The notes beneath the pieces were generated by a model, which was not told the origin of the DNA, ran no database searches, and was given only the letters and a program-made list of their open reading frames with translations. Shown here piece by piece: positions 26,001-34,017 of a DNA stretch of 35,242 nt. Source of the stretch: an uncultured Lachnospiraceae bacterium. Lineage in GTDB: Bacteria; Bacillota; Clostridia; Lachnospirales; Lachnospiraceae. Each line of letters opens with the position of its first letter. The stretch's first letter is position 1. The stretch is from positions 1 through 35,242 of the forward strand of contig ONHB01000021.1 of assembly GCA_900317505.1 (NCBI GenBank). The letters run 5' to 3'. The position numbers and the translations under genes were made by a program.

Positions 26001-26972
26001 TTACATCATAGATTCAAAGGCAGGAATACTATCAACGCTTATGGCTGCTTTGTGCCATTTTTTTAATTCTTCCATATCTGTGGAAGAATTAATTTTTTGG
26101 GTTATGGAATCGGGTATAGTACCTAATTCGCTTAAGACCTCAATGGTAACTTCTCGCATTGCTTCGCATTTACCCTCGGCACGCCCCTCGGCACGCCCCT
26201 CAGCACGCCCCTCAGCACGCCCCTCAGCACGACCCTCTGCGTGGCCGACGATACGTGCCTCTTCTTTTGCTTCCTTTGTCTCATAATCAATGTATTCTCC
26301 CCATGTCATATACCGTTACCTCTCTTCCGGTGACGTCTTTACTTTTGTCACATACTCATGTAACTGTTTGGTTAATTCTGTTGTTGCATTTTCTTCGGTA
26401 CTGTTCTGGATGTATTTAAGTAGGGCATTCAGTTCGTCATCCTCATCATTAGGCGAACTGGTATTGAAATAGTAATAATCTAATCCGTCCGGATAGGGAA
26501 TGGTAACATCCTCTGCGCACATGTTGTGGAAATGATACTTTGTCTGCCCTTTCCCAAATGGATCATAGTCTAAAATATTAATCACACACAGATCCGGCAA
26601 TTTATTGAAATCTCTTTCACCAGAATACAGGTTTTGGGCATCAATCTTTGCCTGATTGAACCGACTCCTCTTAAAAAGATTGTCTGCATTTTGGTGATGT
26701 GGTTCGAAATCATAAACCTTATCAGGCAGTTCGTTTTCCTCCGGTTTGTGGGAAAAGGACTGCATTTCTACATCCATGCGGATTCCTCGCCTAATCTCGT
26801 CACTCCCCGGAATGATTTTTTCAGCATGCACCCGGACATGGGCGACTTTTTCATGCAAAAGCCCCTCAGCTAACAGTCTTCCGTACGCCGGTCCGCCTTC
26901 CAAATCGGATGCCAGTGCCAGCACCAAAAAATTGTCCATCAAATCCAGTTCTTCAAATTTCTTTTTACTCAT
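26001..26972 (-). pseudogene. PD-(D/E)XK nuclease (Rpn/transposase-like), split by one in-frame stop
   Basis: Two pieces lie in the same frame: 26316-26972 encodes 218 residues with the nuclease-like domain (LDLMDNFLVLALASD, GIRMDVEMQ, NLFKRSRFNQAKID). 26001-26309 encodes 102 residues with a run of AEGR repeats and the C-terminal tail common to this family. Between them is TAA, and translation across it would read TSPEER-stop-RYMTWGEYIDYE, the usual junction of one continuous protein. One G-to-T change (GAA to TAA) would explain it. AGAGAGG just before the inner ATG at 26309 could allow re-initiation. Family members are linked to DNA cleavage and recombination. AAGGAGG precedes the first ATG. 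Confidence 0.75.
26173..26244 (-). repeat. 12-bp tandem repeat encoding AEGR units
   Basis: Six near-identical 12-bp units (CCCTCGGCACGC and variants on the plus strand) encode Ala-Glu-Gly-Arg repeats on the minus strand within the nuclease tail. The unit length keeps the frame. Such repeats are typical of the variable hinge in this protein family and vary in number between copies. Confidence 0.9.
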
Positions 26973-27248
26973 ATAATCCTCCTTACCGGCGGAGCCATGA
27001 GTAAAAATAGATTTTCAAAACAAATCCAAACTCCGCCAACATATAAAATTATTTCTCTGTGAAAAATGTTGGCGAATGCCAAGATATTGCTGAAGATGTG
27101 ATTTACAGCAGATGTTTTCACTTAAGATAGTTTGTATTATAGTTTCAAAAATAGCAGATGTCAATATGATTTTTGGAAAAATATAAACGAATTTTCGTTA
27201 ACATAGAACTTGGGACAAAAAGTGTTTTTGGTTAGGTGAATTTTGCTA
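26973..27248. other. Divergent intergenic region with competing inverted repeats
   Basis: The region between the nuclease (-) and the glycerophosphotransferase-like gene (+) holds no gene. GGCGGAG (26988-26994) can pair with CTCCGCC (27031-27037). The overlapping CGCCAACAT (27034-27042) can instead pair with ATGTTGGCG (27066-27074). The two hairpins exclude each other, and the first lies next to the nuclease ribosome site on the minus-strand transcript. The rest is AT-rich. Confidence 0.5.
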
Positions 27249-27275
27249 TTAACAATTCCCAAAACTATCCGATAT
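27249..27275 (+). promoter_or_regulatory. Candidate sigma-28 promoter
   Basis: TTAA at 27249-27252, a 15-bp spacer, then TCCGATAT at 27268-27275. Against TAAA-N15-GCCGATAA it keeps the CCGATA core and exact spacing. Its -10 closely resembles the other sigma-28-like site at 28812. A start near 27282 would give a leader of about 46 nt. Confidence 0.6.
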
Positions 27276-27284
27276 ATATAAGAA

Positions 27285-27320
27285 GAGGATGATTTTATTA
27301 TAGAGACAAAACGACAGGGA
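27285..27320 (+). promoter_or_regulatory. Candidate double CsrA site in the leader
   Basis: One GGA (AGAGGATG, GGA at 27287-27289) lies near the predicted 5' end. A second is ACAGGGA at 27314-27320, an exact match to the CsrA core ACA-R-GGA, which covers the Shine-Dalgarno region 7 bp before the start codon. The two GGA are 31 nt apart, comparable in layout to the paired sites of CsrA-repressed flagellin leaders. Confidence 0.45.
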
Positions 27321-27327
27321 AAAGCTT

Positions 27328-28695
27328 ATGTATAAACAGAACAAAAAGCAGATTGACGAAATGTTTCACATCTTGCTTTGGGCAAACGATGAAATTAAAA
27401 AAGCAATTGAAAAAAGACAGCTTGAATCTGCATTGGATATTTTGGAACAATGTCAGGACGCCGCAATACAGCTGGGAACTTCGATTGAGGAAAGCGAAGG
27501 AGAAGGATTTGTAACTGTTTCATACATAGAAGAATTTTGTGAGGAAATCTATCAAATCCATGAAGCTATCATGGAAAATGGTTTTGGTGATGCGATTTCA
27601 ACCCATAAAAAGATATCAAAGAGCTTAAGCAAAATAGAACAAAGTATTAGGAATGACATTCCTGTTAAAAAAATCGCCATCTTTCTTCCATATAAGGCAT
27701 CTATGTGGGATAGCTTGGAGAGTGTATGGAAAGCAGCAGATGCTGATCCTGACTGTGATGCAATTGTTATGCCGATTCCATATTATGACAAGAATCCGGA
27801 CGGCAGTTTTGCGGATATGCATTATGAAGGTGAACAGTTCCCGGATTACGTACCAATTACAGATTATCAAAATTATGATTTTGCAAAAAAGCGCCCGGAT
27901 ATGATTTTTATACATAATCCCTATGACGAATGCAATCGGGTGACCAGTGTCCATCCTTTTTTCTATTCAGGTAAACTGAAGAATTTGACAGATCAGTTGG
28001 TGTATATTCCGTATTTTGTGCTTGATGAAATTGACCCGAAAAATAAGATGGCTGTTCAGGGAATGAAGCATTTTTGTACCCTTCCCGGAGTGGTAAATTC
28101 CCATTTGGTCATTGTACAATCGGAAAAAATGCGTCAGGTTTATATTGATGTATTAACAGAGTGGGCAGGAGAAGAAACCAGAGCTGTATGGGAAAAGAAG
28201 GTACTGGGACTTGGTTCTCCAAAATTCGACAGGGTACTGGATGATTCCATAGATATTCAGGTGCCGGAAGAATGGGAAAAGATACTCTATAAAGCGGACG
28301 GAACAAAAAAGAAAGTCATTCTCTATAACACCGGACTGGTAAGTATGTTGGAGCATAAAGAGGCAATGCTTGATAAAATAGAGAATGTCCTGCAGACATT
28401 CCGGGAAAAACAGGACGATATTGCTCTTTTGTGGAGACCGCATCCATTGATGATAGCAACGATTAAATCCATGCGAATGGAGCTCTGGGAGAGATATGAA
28501 AAAATTATTGCTTCATATAGAGAAGATGGCTGGGGAATTTATGATGATACAACGGATTTGGAACGGGCAATCAAACTGTGCGATGCATACTACGGAGACC
28601 CTAGTAGCGTAATACCATTGTGTAAAAAGGCAGGCGTACCGGTTATGGTGCAGAATGTGGATATTAAGTTTGATGAGAAAACAAATAAGGAATGA
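27328..28695 (+). CDS. CDP-glycerol glycerophosphotransferase-like enzyme
   Basis: The 455-residue protein has a helical N-terminal part (about 1-108) and then a GT-B-like transferase part. The C-terminal half carries motifs of the TagB/TagF glycerophosphotransferase group: IALLWRPHPLM and YYGDPSSVIPLCKKAGVPVM, the latter resembling the nucleotide-binding GDPSSV element. It probably transfers glycerol phosphate or a sugar from a nucleotide donor to a surface glycan; the donor is not certain. There is no membrane segment. It follows the flagellar operon and begins the glycan region, with a sigma-28-like promoter and a CsrA-like site before it. Its own terminator follows. Confidence 0.78.
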   Translation: MYKQNKKQIDEMFHILLWANDEIKKAIEKRQLESALDILEQCQDAAIQLGTSIEESEGEGFVTVSYIEEFCEEIYQIHEAIMENGFGDAISTHKKISKSLSKIEQSIRNDIPVKKIAIFLPYKASMWDSLESVWKAADADPDCDAIVMPIPYYDKNPDGSFADMHYEGEQFPDYVPITDYQNYDFAKKRPDMIFIHNPYDECNRVTSVHPFFYSGKLKNLTDQLVYIPYFVLDEIDPKNKMAVQGMKHFCTLPGVVNSHLVIVQSEKMRQVYIDVLTEWAGEETRAVWEKKVLGLGSPKFDRVLDDSIDIQVPEEWEKILYKADGTKKKVILYNTGLVSMLEHKEAMLDKIENVLQTFREKQDDIALLWRPHPLMIATIKSMRMELWERYEKIIASYREDGWGIYDDTTDLERAIKLCDAYYGDPSSVIPLCKKAGVPVMVQNVDIKFDEKTNKE

Positions 28696-28705
28696 ATTTA
28701 TAAAG

Positions 28706-28742
28706 GCACATTGATAATCTGTGTGGATTATCGTGTGCTTTT
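28706..28742 (+). terminator. Terminator after the glycerophosphotransferase-like gene
   Basis: GCACA-TT-GATAATC at 28706-28719 pairs with GATTATC-GTGTGC at 28726-28738, with minor internal mismatch, followed by four T. It closes the preceding unit before the next promoter. Confidence 0.75.
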
Positions 28743-28792
28743 GCAATTATAAAAAACATTTTAAGTTAGGATGCTTTTGTGATGTAGGCTAT

Positions 28793-28819
28793 TAATAAAA
28801 AATAAATATTAGCCGATAT
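28793..28819 (+). promoter_or_regulatory. Candidate sigma-28 promoter before the GGA-hairpin RNA
   Basis: TAAT at 28793-28796, a 15-bp spacer, then GCCGATAT at 28812-28819. Each element differs by one base from TAAA-N15-GCCGATAA, and the spacing is exact. Transcription would start near 28826. Confidence 0.72.
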
Positions 28820-28825
28820 ATAAAA

Positions 28826-28937
28826 TGTATTTATAAAGGTTGCAAAAGGAATTTGCATAATCAGGGTGAATGGATTCACAAAGGAATAAAACAAGTGATG
28901 AAATGAAACCTCTGCATACATGCGCAGGGGTTTTTAC
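28826..28937 (+). ncRNA. Candidate CsrA-binding small RNA or conditional leader
   Basis: The predicted transcript of about 110 nt contains two perfect small hairpins with GGA in the loop: TGCAAA-AGGAA-TTTGCA (28841-28857) and GTGAA-TGGA-TTCAC (28866-28879). A third GGA at 28883-28885 is in an unpaired A-rich stretch. It ends with an intrinsic terminator. GGA in a hairpin loop is the known CsrA recognition form, and csrA lies 3 kb upstream. It could titrate CsrA, or be the leader of the DegT operon whose read-through is controlled. No known RNA family is recognised. No transcript evidence is available. Confidence 0.5.
28906..28935 (+). terminator. Intrinsic terminator just upstream of the DegT gene
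   Basis: AAACCTCTGC at 28906-28915 pairs with GCAGGGGTTT at 28924-28933 (one G-T pair), followed by T residues to 28935. Only 21 bp separate it from the DegT start codon, too little for a separate promoter, so the operon must depend on read-through. Confidence 0.78.
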
Positions 28938-28956
28938 ATTATGAGGATTATATGCC

Positions 28957-30060
28957 ATGGAACAAAAGATATTTGTAACACAGTCATCGATGCCACCATT
29001 TGAGGAATATATAGAAGCTATCAAGCCATTATGGGACAGCCATTGGCTTACGAATATGGGTACATATCATCAGCAATTGGAAGAAAAATTATGCGAGTAT
29101 TTAGATGTTCCATATATTTCTCTCATGGTTAATGGACATATGGCGTTGGAACTGACACTTCAAGCCTTCGATTTCCCAGAAGGATCTGAGGTGATTACTA
29201 CGCCTTTTACTTTTATTTCTACAACACACGCAATTGTGCGTAATAGACTTCAGCCGGTATTTTGTGATGTTAAATTAAGTGATGGTACAATTGATGAGGC
29301 TAAAATAGAGGATTTGATTACCGAAAAAACTGTTGCAATCCTACCAGTGCATGTATATGGGAATGTATGTAATGTAGAAGAAATACAGAAAATTGCAGAT
29401 AAGTACGGATTAAAAGTTATTTATGATGCTGCACATGCATTTGGAGTAAAATATAAAGATAAAGGGATTGGTAATTATGGAGATGCTTCAGTGTTCAGCT
29501 TTCATGCGACAAAAGTGTTTAATACAATTGAAGGAGGAGCGATAACCTTTTCAGATCAGAAACTCTATGATAGACTCTATAATCTTAAAAACTTTGGAAT
29601 TAGAGGAGAAGAATTGGTGGTATCTGTTGGTGCAAATGCTAAAATGAATGAGTTTGCAGCAGTTATGGGATTGTGTAATTTGAAACACATTGATGAGGCG
29701 ATAGATGAACGTAAAAAGAGAGTGCGGATATATCATAATAAATTAGAAAATGTAAAGGGTGTCAGTATGTTTCATCATAGAGAGGAATGCAGTGAGAATT
29801 ATGCTTATTTTCCTATTATAGTTGGAGAAGATTATAGAAAAAAACGGGATGAGTTATACGATTTACTAAAAAAACATGATATATATTCAAGGAAATATTT
29901 TTATCCATTAACTTCAGACCAAGCATGTTTTAAGAACAAATACAAAAAGTGTGAACTTGATCATGCAAGAAGCTTAGCCGAAAAAGTATTGGTTTTGCCA
30001 TTGTATGAGAAAATGGAGATAGAGGCTGTTGGAAGAATTGTAGATATAATACAACAATAG
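28957..30060 (+). CDS. DegT/DnrJ/EryC1-family sugar aminotransferase
   Basis: The 367-residue PLP enzyme has the family layout. The N-terminal LWDSHWLTNMGTYHQQLEEK region comes first, then ITTPFTFISTTHAIVRN. The cofactor-contacting Asp is in VIYDAAHAFGVKY, and the Schiff-base Lys is in FSFHATKVFNTIEGGA (about residue 185). These enzymes aminate nucleotide-linked keto sugars, usually at C4 or C3, using glutamate. The FHATK-FNTIEGG form is seen in 4-amino-4,6-dideoxy-sugar enzymes, but the exact sugar is not certain. GAGG precedes the ATG. It opens a tightly spaced operon; a decayed relative lies 4.6 kb downstream. Confidence 0.9.
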   Translation: MEQKIFVTQSSMPPFEEYIEAIKPLWDSHWLTNMGTYHQQLEEKLCEYLDVPYISLMVNGHMALELTLQAFDFPEGSEVITTPFTFISTTHAIVRNRLQPVFCDVKLSDGTIDEAKIEDLITEKTVAILPVHVYGNVCNVEEIQKIADKYGLKVIYDAAHAFGVKYKDKGIGNYGDASVFSFHATKVFNTIEGGAITFSDQKLYDRLYNLKNFGIRGEELVVSVGANAKMNEFAAVMGLCNLKHIDEAIDERKKRVRIYHNKLENVKGVSMFHHREECSENYAYFPIIVGEDYRKKRDELYDLLKKHDIYSRKYFYPLTSDQACFKNKYKKCELDHARSLAEKVLVLPLYEKMEIEAVGRIVDIIQQ

Positions 30061-30072
30061 AAAAGGTGTTTT

Positions 30073-31281
30073 ATGAAAAAATTATTATTGCTTGGTGGTT
30101 CTCGTTATCTGATACCTGTAATTGAGAAAGCGCATGAACTAGGGATTTATGTTATAAAGTGTGATTATTTACCGGATAATGTTGCACATAGATATTCAGA
30201 TGAATATAGGAATATTAGCATTATTGACAAAGATGCTGTCTTGCAAATGGCAAGGGATTTAAAAATTGATGGTGTTATGTCTTTTGCCTGTGATCCGGGA
30301 GTAGTAACGGCAGCTTATGTTGCAGAAAAAATGGGGCTTCCCTTTCAATGCTCGCATGAAGCTGCGAGAATTTTACAAGACAAGGGACTTTTTAGAGAAT
30401 TTCTAATAAATCATGGATTTAATTGCCCACATGCAAAAAGGTATACTGATTTGAAAGAACCATTTAATGATTTGGATTTCTTTAACTGGCCGGTCATCGT
30501 GAAACCGGTTGATTCAGCAGGCAGTAAAGGAGTTTCACGGGTTGATACACCAGAAGAATTAGAAGAAGCAATAAAGATTGCTTTAGGTGAATCTCATTCA
30601 CAATCTTATATTATTGAAGATTTTATTACTTTTGATGGATTTCACTCTAGTTCAGATCCATTTACTGTTGATGGTGATTTGATATTTATAACATATTCAG
30701 ATCAATTATTTGATAAGAATGCTGAAAACCCATATACACCAGCATATATTATTTGGCCGTCATCTATGAAAGATAGTTATCAAAATGAACTTACGAAGGA
30801 AATACAACGCCTGCTAAAGTTGCTAGATGTAAAAACAGGTATTTATAATATCGAAAGTTGTGCTGGTATTGACGGGAAAACGTATATCATGGAGGTTTCC
30901 CCTCGAGGTGGTGGATGTAAAATAGCTGAATTGCAGAAATTGGCATTTGGGATTGACTTTATAGAAGCTGAAGTAAAAAAAGCAGTAGGAATGCCTGTGA
31001 ATAATATTCATCAAAGTCAATGTACCGGTTATTGGTGTGAGATGGTAGTTCACGCGAATCCCGGACAAGTTGGAAAATTTAATGGAGTATATATTGATCC
31101 TGAAATTGAAAGTAGATATGTTAGGGTTATTGATATTCAGATAGAAAAAGGTGCTTATGTGGGTCCGTTTTCCGGAGCAAATATGGCACTTGGCGACATT
31201 TTTCTAGAGTTTAAAACAAGAGAAGAACTGGATAAAATTATGGAAAAATCAAAAGAATGGTTACGTATTGAGTTGGAGTAG
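30073..31281 (+). CDS. ATP-grasp carboxylate-amine ligase-like protein
   Basis: The 402-residue protein has an N-terminal nucleotide-binding-like preATP-grasp region (KKLLLLGGSRYLIPVIEKA). The ATP-grasp fold (about 100-310) has the Lys of WPVIVKPVDSAGSKGVSRV with its glycine-rich lid loop, and the metal-binding YIMEVSPRGGGCKIAEL. Such enzymes activate a carboxylate with ATP and join it to an amine. Here the acceptor could be the amino sugar made by the preceding transaminase, for example by adding an amino acid. That is inference. The gap to the DegT gene is 12 bp. Confidence 0.87.
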   Translation: MKKLLLLGGSRYLIPVIEKAHELGIYVIKCDYLPDNVAHRYSDEYRNISIIDKDAVLQMARDLKIDGVMSFACDPGVVTAAYVAEKMGLPFQCSHEAARILQDKGLFREFLINHGFNCPHAKRYTDLKEPFNDLDFFNWPVIVKPVDSAGSKGVSRVDTPEELEEAIKIALGESHSQSYIIEDFITFDGFHSSSDPFTVDGDLIFITYSDQLFDKNAENPYTPAYIIWPSSMKDSYQNELTKEIQRLLKLLDVKTGIYNIESCAGIDGKTYIMEVSPRGGGCKIAELQKLAFGIDFIEAEVKKAVGMPVNNIHQSQCTGYWCEMVVHANPGQVGKFNGVYIDPEIESRYVRVIDIQIEKGAYVGPFSGANMALGDIFLEFKTREELDKIMEKSKEWLRIELE

Positions 31282-31292
31282 GTGATGAATTT

Positions 31293-32246
31293 ATGGATGA
31301 AATTGGTGGATATATGGGATTTGAGGAATTCCAGGGGATAGAATATCATTCGTCGGCTACTGCATTAAATTATGGACGAAATTGTCTGGCATATTTAGTC
31401 GAAGCAAAAAAAATAAAAAAATTATATTTGCCTATATTTTTGTGCAATTCTATTCAAATGGTATGCGAAAAATATCATGTTGAATATGAATACTATCATA
31501 TAGATGATACATTTCATTTATTGTTTAGTAAACAGTTGAAGGAACACGAATACTTATATGTTGTAAATTATTATGGAACATTATCTGATGAAGATATTAT
31601 GAATTATTTAGATAAATGGAAAAATATTATTGTTGATCATACTCAGGATTTTTTTAGGATTCCAGTAAAAGGAGTGGATACATTATATACTTGTAGAAAA
31701 TATTTTGGAGTATGTGATGGGGCATATCTGTATACGAATGCAATATTGGACAGAAACTTGGGACGTGATTATTCAAATGCTCGGATGCAATATGTTTTAG
31801 GTAGATTTGAAAAAACTGCATCTGAGTATTATGAGCAGTATGTGCAAAAAGAACGTGAAATATGTAATAGTGATGTTTTGAAGATGTCAAAAACCACTCA
31901 AAATATTATGAAGGTTATTGATTATGCCACGGTAAAGGAAAAGAGAATGCATAATTTTAAATATCTACATAGTATGCTTGGTAAGTACAATAGAATAAAT
32001 ATGGATGGAGTAGAAGGAACTTTTTCGTATCCATTTTATATTGATAATGCTGAGATAGTTCGCAAGAAGTTGATTGAAAATAAAATATATATTCCGATAT
32101 TTTGGCCGGAAGTATCTGAAAAAGTAATGGACGATTCTATTGAATACAAATTTACAAACAAAATATTACCATTACCTTGTGATCAAAGATATAGTGAAAA
32201 AGAAATGTTAATGGTTATAGAATTAATATTATTATATTTGGAGTGA
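31293..32246 (+). CDS. PLP-fold aminotransferase-like protein
   Basis: The 317-residue protein appears related to the DegT fold but is shorter and strongly diverged. The early SATALNYGRNCLAYLVEAKK resembles the start of that fold. IIVDHTQDFFRIP could correspond to the cofactor Asp-containing strand, and YTCRKYFGVCDGAYLYTN holds a Lys at the place of the Schiff-base residue. It could be a real aminotransferase or a non-catalytic relative. It lies 11 bp after the ATP-grasp gene and 4 bp before the acetyltransferase gene, so it belongs to the same pathway. GGTGAT precedes the ATG. Confidence 0.65.
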   Translation: MDEIGGYMGFEEFQGIEYHSSATALNYGRNCLAYLVEAKKIKKLYLPIFLCNSIQMVCEKYHVEYEYYHIDDTFHLLFSKQLKEHEYLYVVNYYGTLSDEDIMNYLDKWKNIIVDHTQDFFRIPVKGVDTLYTCRKYFGVCDGAYLYTNAILDRNLGRDYSNARMQYVLGRFEKTASEYYEQYVQKEREICNSDVLKMSKTTQNIMKVIDYATVKEKRMHNFKYLHSMLGKYNRINMDGVEGTFSYPFYIDNAEIVRKKLIENKIYIPIFWPEVSEKVMDDSIEYKFTNKILPLPCDQRYSEKEMLMVIELILLYLE

Positions 32247-32250
32247 GATT

Positions 32251-32808
32251 ATGAATATTTATGGAAAAAAAGTAGTGCTTCGTGCAATGGAAAAGAGTGA
32301 TATGGAGTTAGTAAGGCAACTATTTAATGATCCTGAAGTGGAACATAATGTTGTTGGTTGGAGTTTCCCTCTTTCATGTTATCAGCAGGAAAAATGGTTT
32401 GAGACACATTATAGTGATAAAAATAGTTTTCGCTTCATTATAGAAGAAATGGAAACAGGAGAAGCAGTTGGAATTGCAACACTAATTGATATAGATTGGA
32501 AAAATAGACGAGCAGAGCATGGTATCAAAATATTAAGTACAGATAATAGGCGCCGTGGAATTGGAACCGATACAGTAATGGCAATTATGCGATATGCATT
32601 TGATGAATTGCAATTGGAAAGGCTGGATAGTTCATGGTTTGCGGATAATATTGCATCAAAGAATATGTATATGAAATGTGGATGGAAAGAAGAAGGTATT
32701 CGAAGAAAGTATGTATATAAAAATGGAGAATATAAAGACTTATGTATTTCAGGAGTTCTAGCAGAAGATTATTATCAGCTAATAGATAATAATAGATATT
32801 GGGAATAA
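32251..32808 (+). CDS. GNAT acetyltransferase (RimJ/RimL-like)
   Basis: The 185-residue protein has the GNAT fold. YGKKVVLRAMEKSDMELVRQ is at the start, the acetyl-CoA loop is STDNRRRGIGTDTVMAI (about residues 95-112), and NIASKNMYMKCGWKEEGIRR follows. In sugar operons this type N-acetylates amino sugars such as 4-amino-dideoxy sugars (as PseH or PglD-like enzymes do, though not their close relative). It is the fourth gene of the operon, 4 bp after the PLP-fold gene, fitting N-acylation of the amino group made by DegT. Confidence 0.88.
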   Translation: MNIYGKKVVLRAMEKSDMELVRQLFNDPEVEHNVVGWSFPLSCYQQEKWFETHYSDKNSFRFIIEEMETGEAVGIATLIDIDWKNRRAEHGIKILSTDNRRRGIGTDTVMAIMRYAFDELQLERLDSSWFADNIASKNMYMKCGWKEEGIRRKYVYKNGEYKDLCISGVLAEDYYQLIDNNRYWE

Positions 32809-32891
32809 ATATACTATTTCAAAAAGATGTTTTGATATGAGGTATACAAAAATGTAAAAATGTATAATCATTTGTATGTAAGGAAGGAAAA

Positions 32892-33593
32892 ATGAGAAAA
32901 ATTGGAATTATGCAACCGTATTTTGTTCCATATATTGGGTATTGGCAGTTACTGAATGCAGTTGATACCTATGTGGTTTTTGATGATGTTAATTATATAA
33001 AAAGAGGTTGGATTAATAGAAATCGCATTCTTATAAATAAAGAACCACATTATATCAATTTGGAATTATCTGGAGCAAGTCAAAATAAGAAGATAAATGA
33101 AATTGAACTAAGTGAAGATATAGAACTAAGAAAAAAAACACTGAAGACTATAGAATACAATTATAAAAGAGCACCGTTTTATGAAGAAACAATGAATTTG
33201 ATGAAAAAAATATTGTTAAATAAAGAAAAAAATTTAGCTTTGTTTTTATTTGATCAGATCAGAATAGTAGCAAATTACTTTGATATGAATACAGAAATAA
33301 TTATGTCTTCATCACTTGAAAAGAACAATGAATTGAAGGGACAGGATAAAATAATAGACATTTGTAGGAAATTAAATGCGGATGTTTATTATAATGCAAT
33401 TGGTGGAATGAATTAATATTCTCATGAGAAGTTTGAAAGCGAAAAAATAGGGTTACATTTTCTTGAGTCACAACCAATAGAATATAAACAATTTGGTAAT
33501 GTGTTTTATGGTAGTTTATCAATCATTGATGTAATGATGTTCAACTCACGTGACCAGATTAATACAATGCTAAATAAGTTTTCGTTGAGATAA
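32892..33593 (+). pseudogene. WbqC-like gene interrupted by one nonsense codon
   Basis: The first part (174 residues) starts MRKIGIMQPYFVPYIGYWQL, the WbqC-family signature, and continues to YYNAIGGMN before TAA at 33414-33416. The same frame continues for 58 more codons (YSHEKFESEKIGLHFLESQ and FGNVFYGSLSIIDVMMFNSR), exactly the usual C-terminal part, and ends at 33593. Thus one point mutation (for example TTA to TAA) breaks an otherwise intact gene of about 233 codons. WbqC proteins occur in O-antigen and glycan loci and are suspected acyl- or glycyl-transferases, but their chemistry is not settled. AAGGAAGG precedes the ATG. The first piece may be non-functional. Confidence 0.85.
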
Positions 33594-33607
33594 AGTGGGC
33601 GAAATCA

Positions 33608-33994
33608 TGGAAGAAGTTATAAATGTTACAAAATTGAGAATGCCAATGATAAATAGATAAGCAACCCAAATTAGTGAATTATGGGACACACATTGGCTTG
33701 CCAGCATGGATATGAAACATAATAAGTTGCAAGAGGTTCTAATAAAATATATGCAAACGGATAATCTTGAACTGATAGTAAATGGGTACATGTCTTTTGA
33801 AATGATGTTTCAGGCTTTTAAATTATAAGGTGGAGTGATAACGACGCCTTTTATATTTGTTTTAACAATGCATGTGGTAATTAGAACTGGACAAATACTT
33901 TTGTATTATGGATTCTAATTTTTTACAGTGGAAGCTTCTAAGCAAGACAGAAAAATATTGTAGAAATATTGGTTGAGAAAGATTATCGTAATTG
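33608..33994 (+). pseudogene. Decayed second DegT-family aminotransferase fragment
   Basis: Conceptual translation reads MEEVINVTKLRMPMINR, stop, then SELWDTHWLASMDMKHNKL, VNGYMSFEMMFQAF, stop, then GGVITTPFIFV. This follows the intact DegT protein (PLWDSHWLTNMGTYHQQL, VNGHMALELTLQAF, VITTPFTFI) residue by residue. There are several in-frame stops and later frameshifts; traces such as NIVEILVEKD appear in another frame up to about 33990. The rest of the gene, including the PLP lysine region, is missing. It is a remnant of a duplicated or previously exchanged copy. Confidence 0.85.
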
Positions 33995-34017
33995 AAAAGA
34001 AATAGGAGAGAGATTAG

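Noticed and set aside
25981..26286. Plus-strand open frame with Ser-Ala-Arg-Pro repeats
   Set aside because: It is the complement of the AEGR-repeat nuclease tail, has no ribosome site and no family resemblance.
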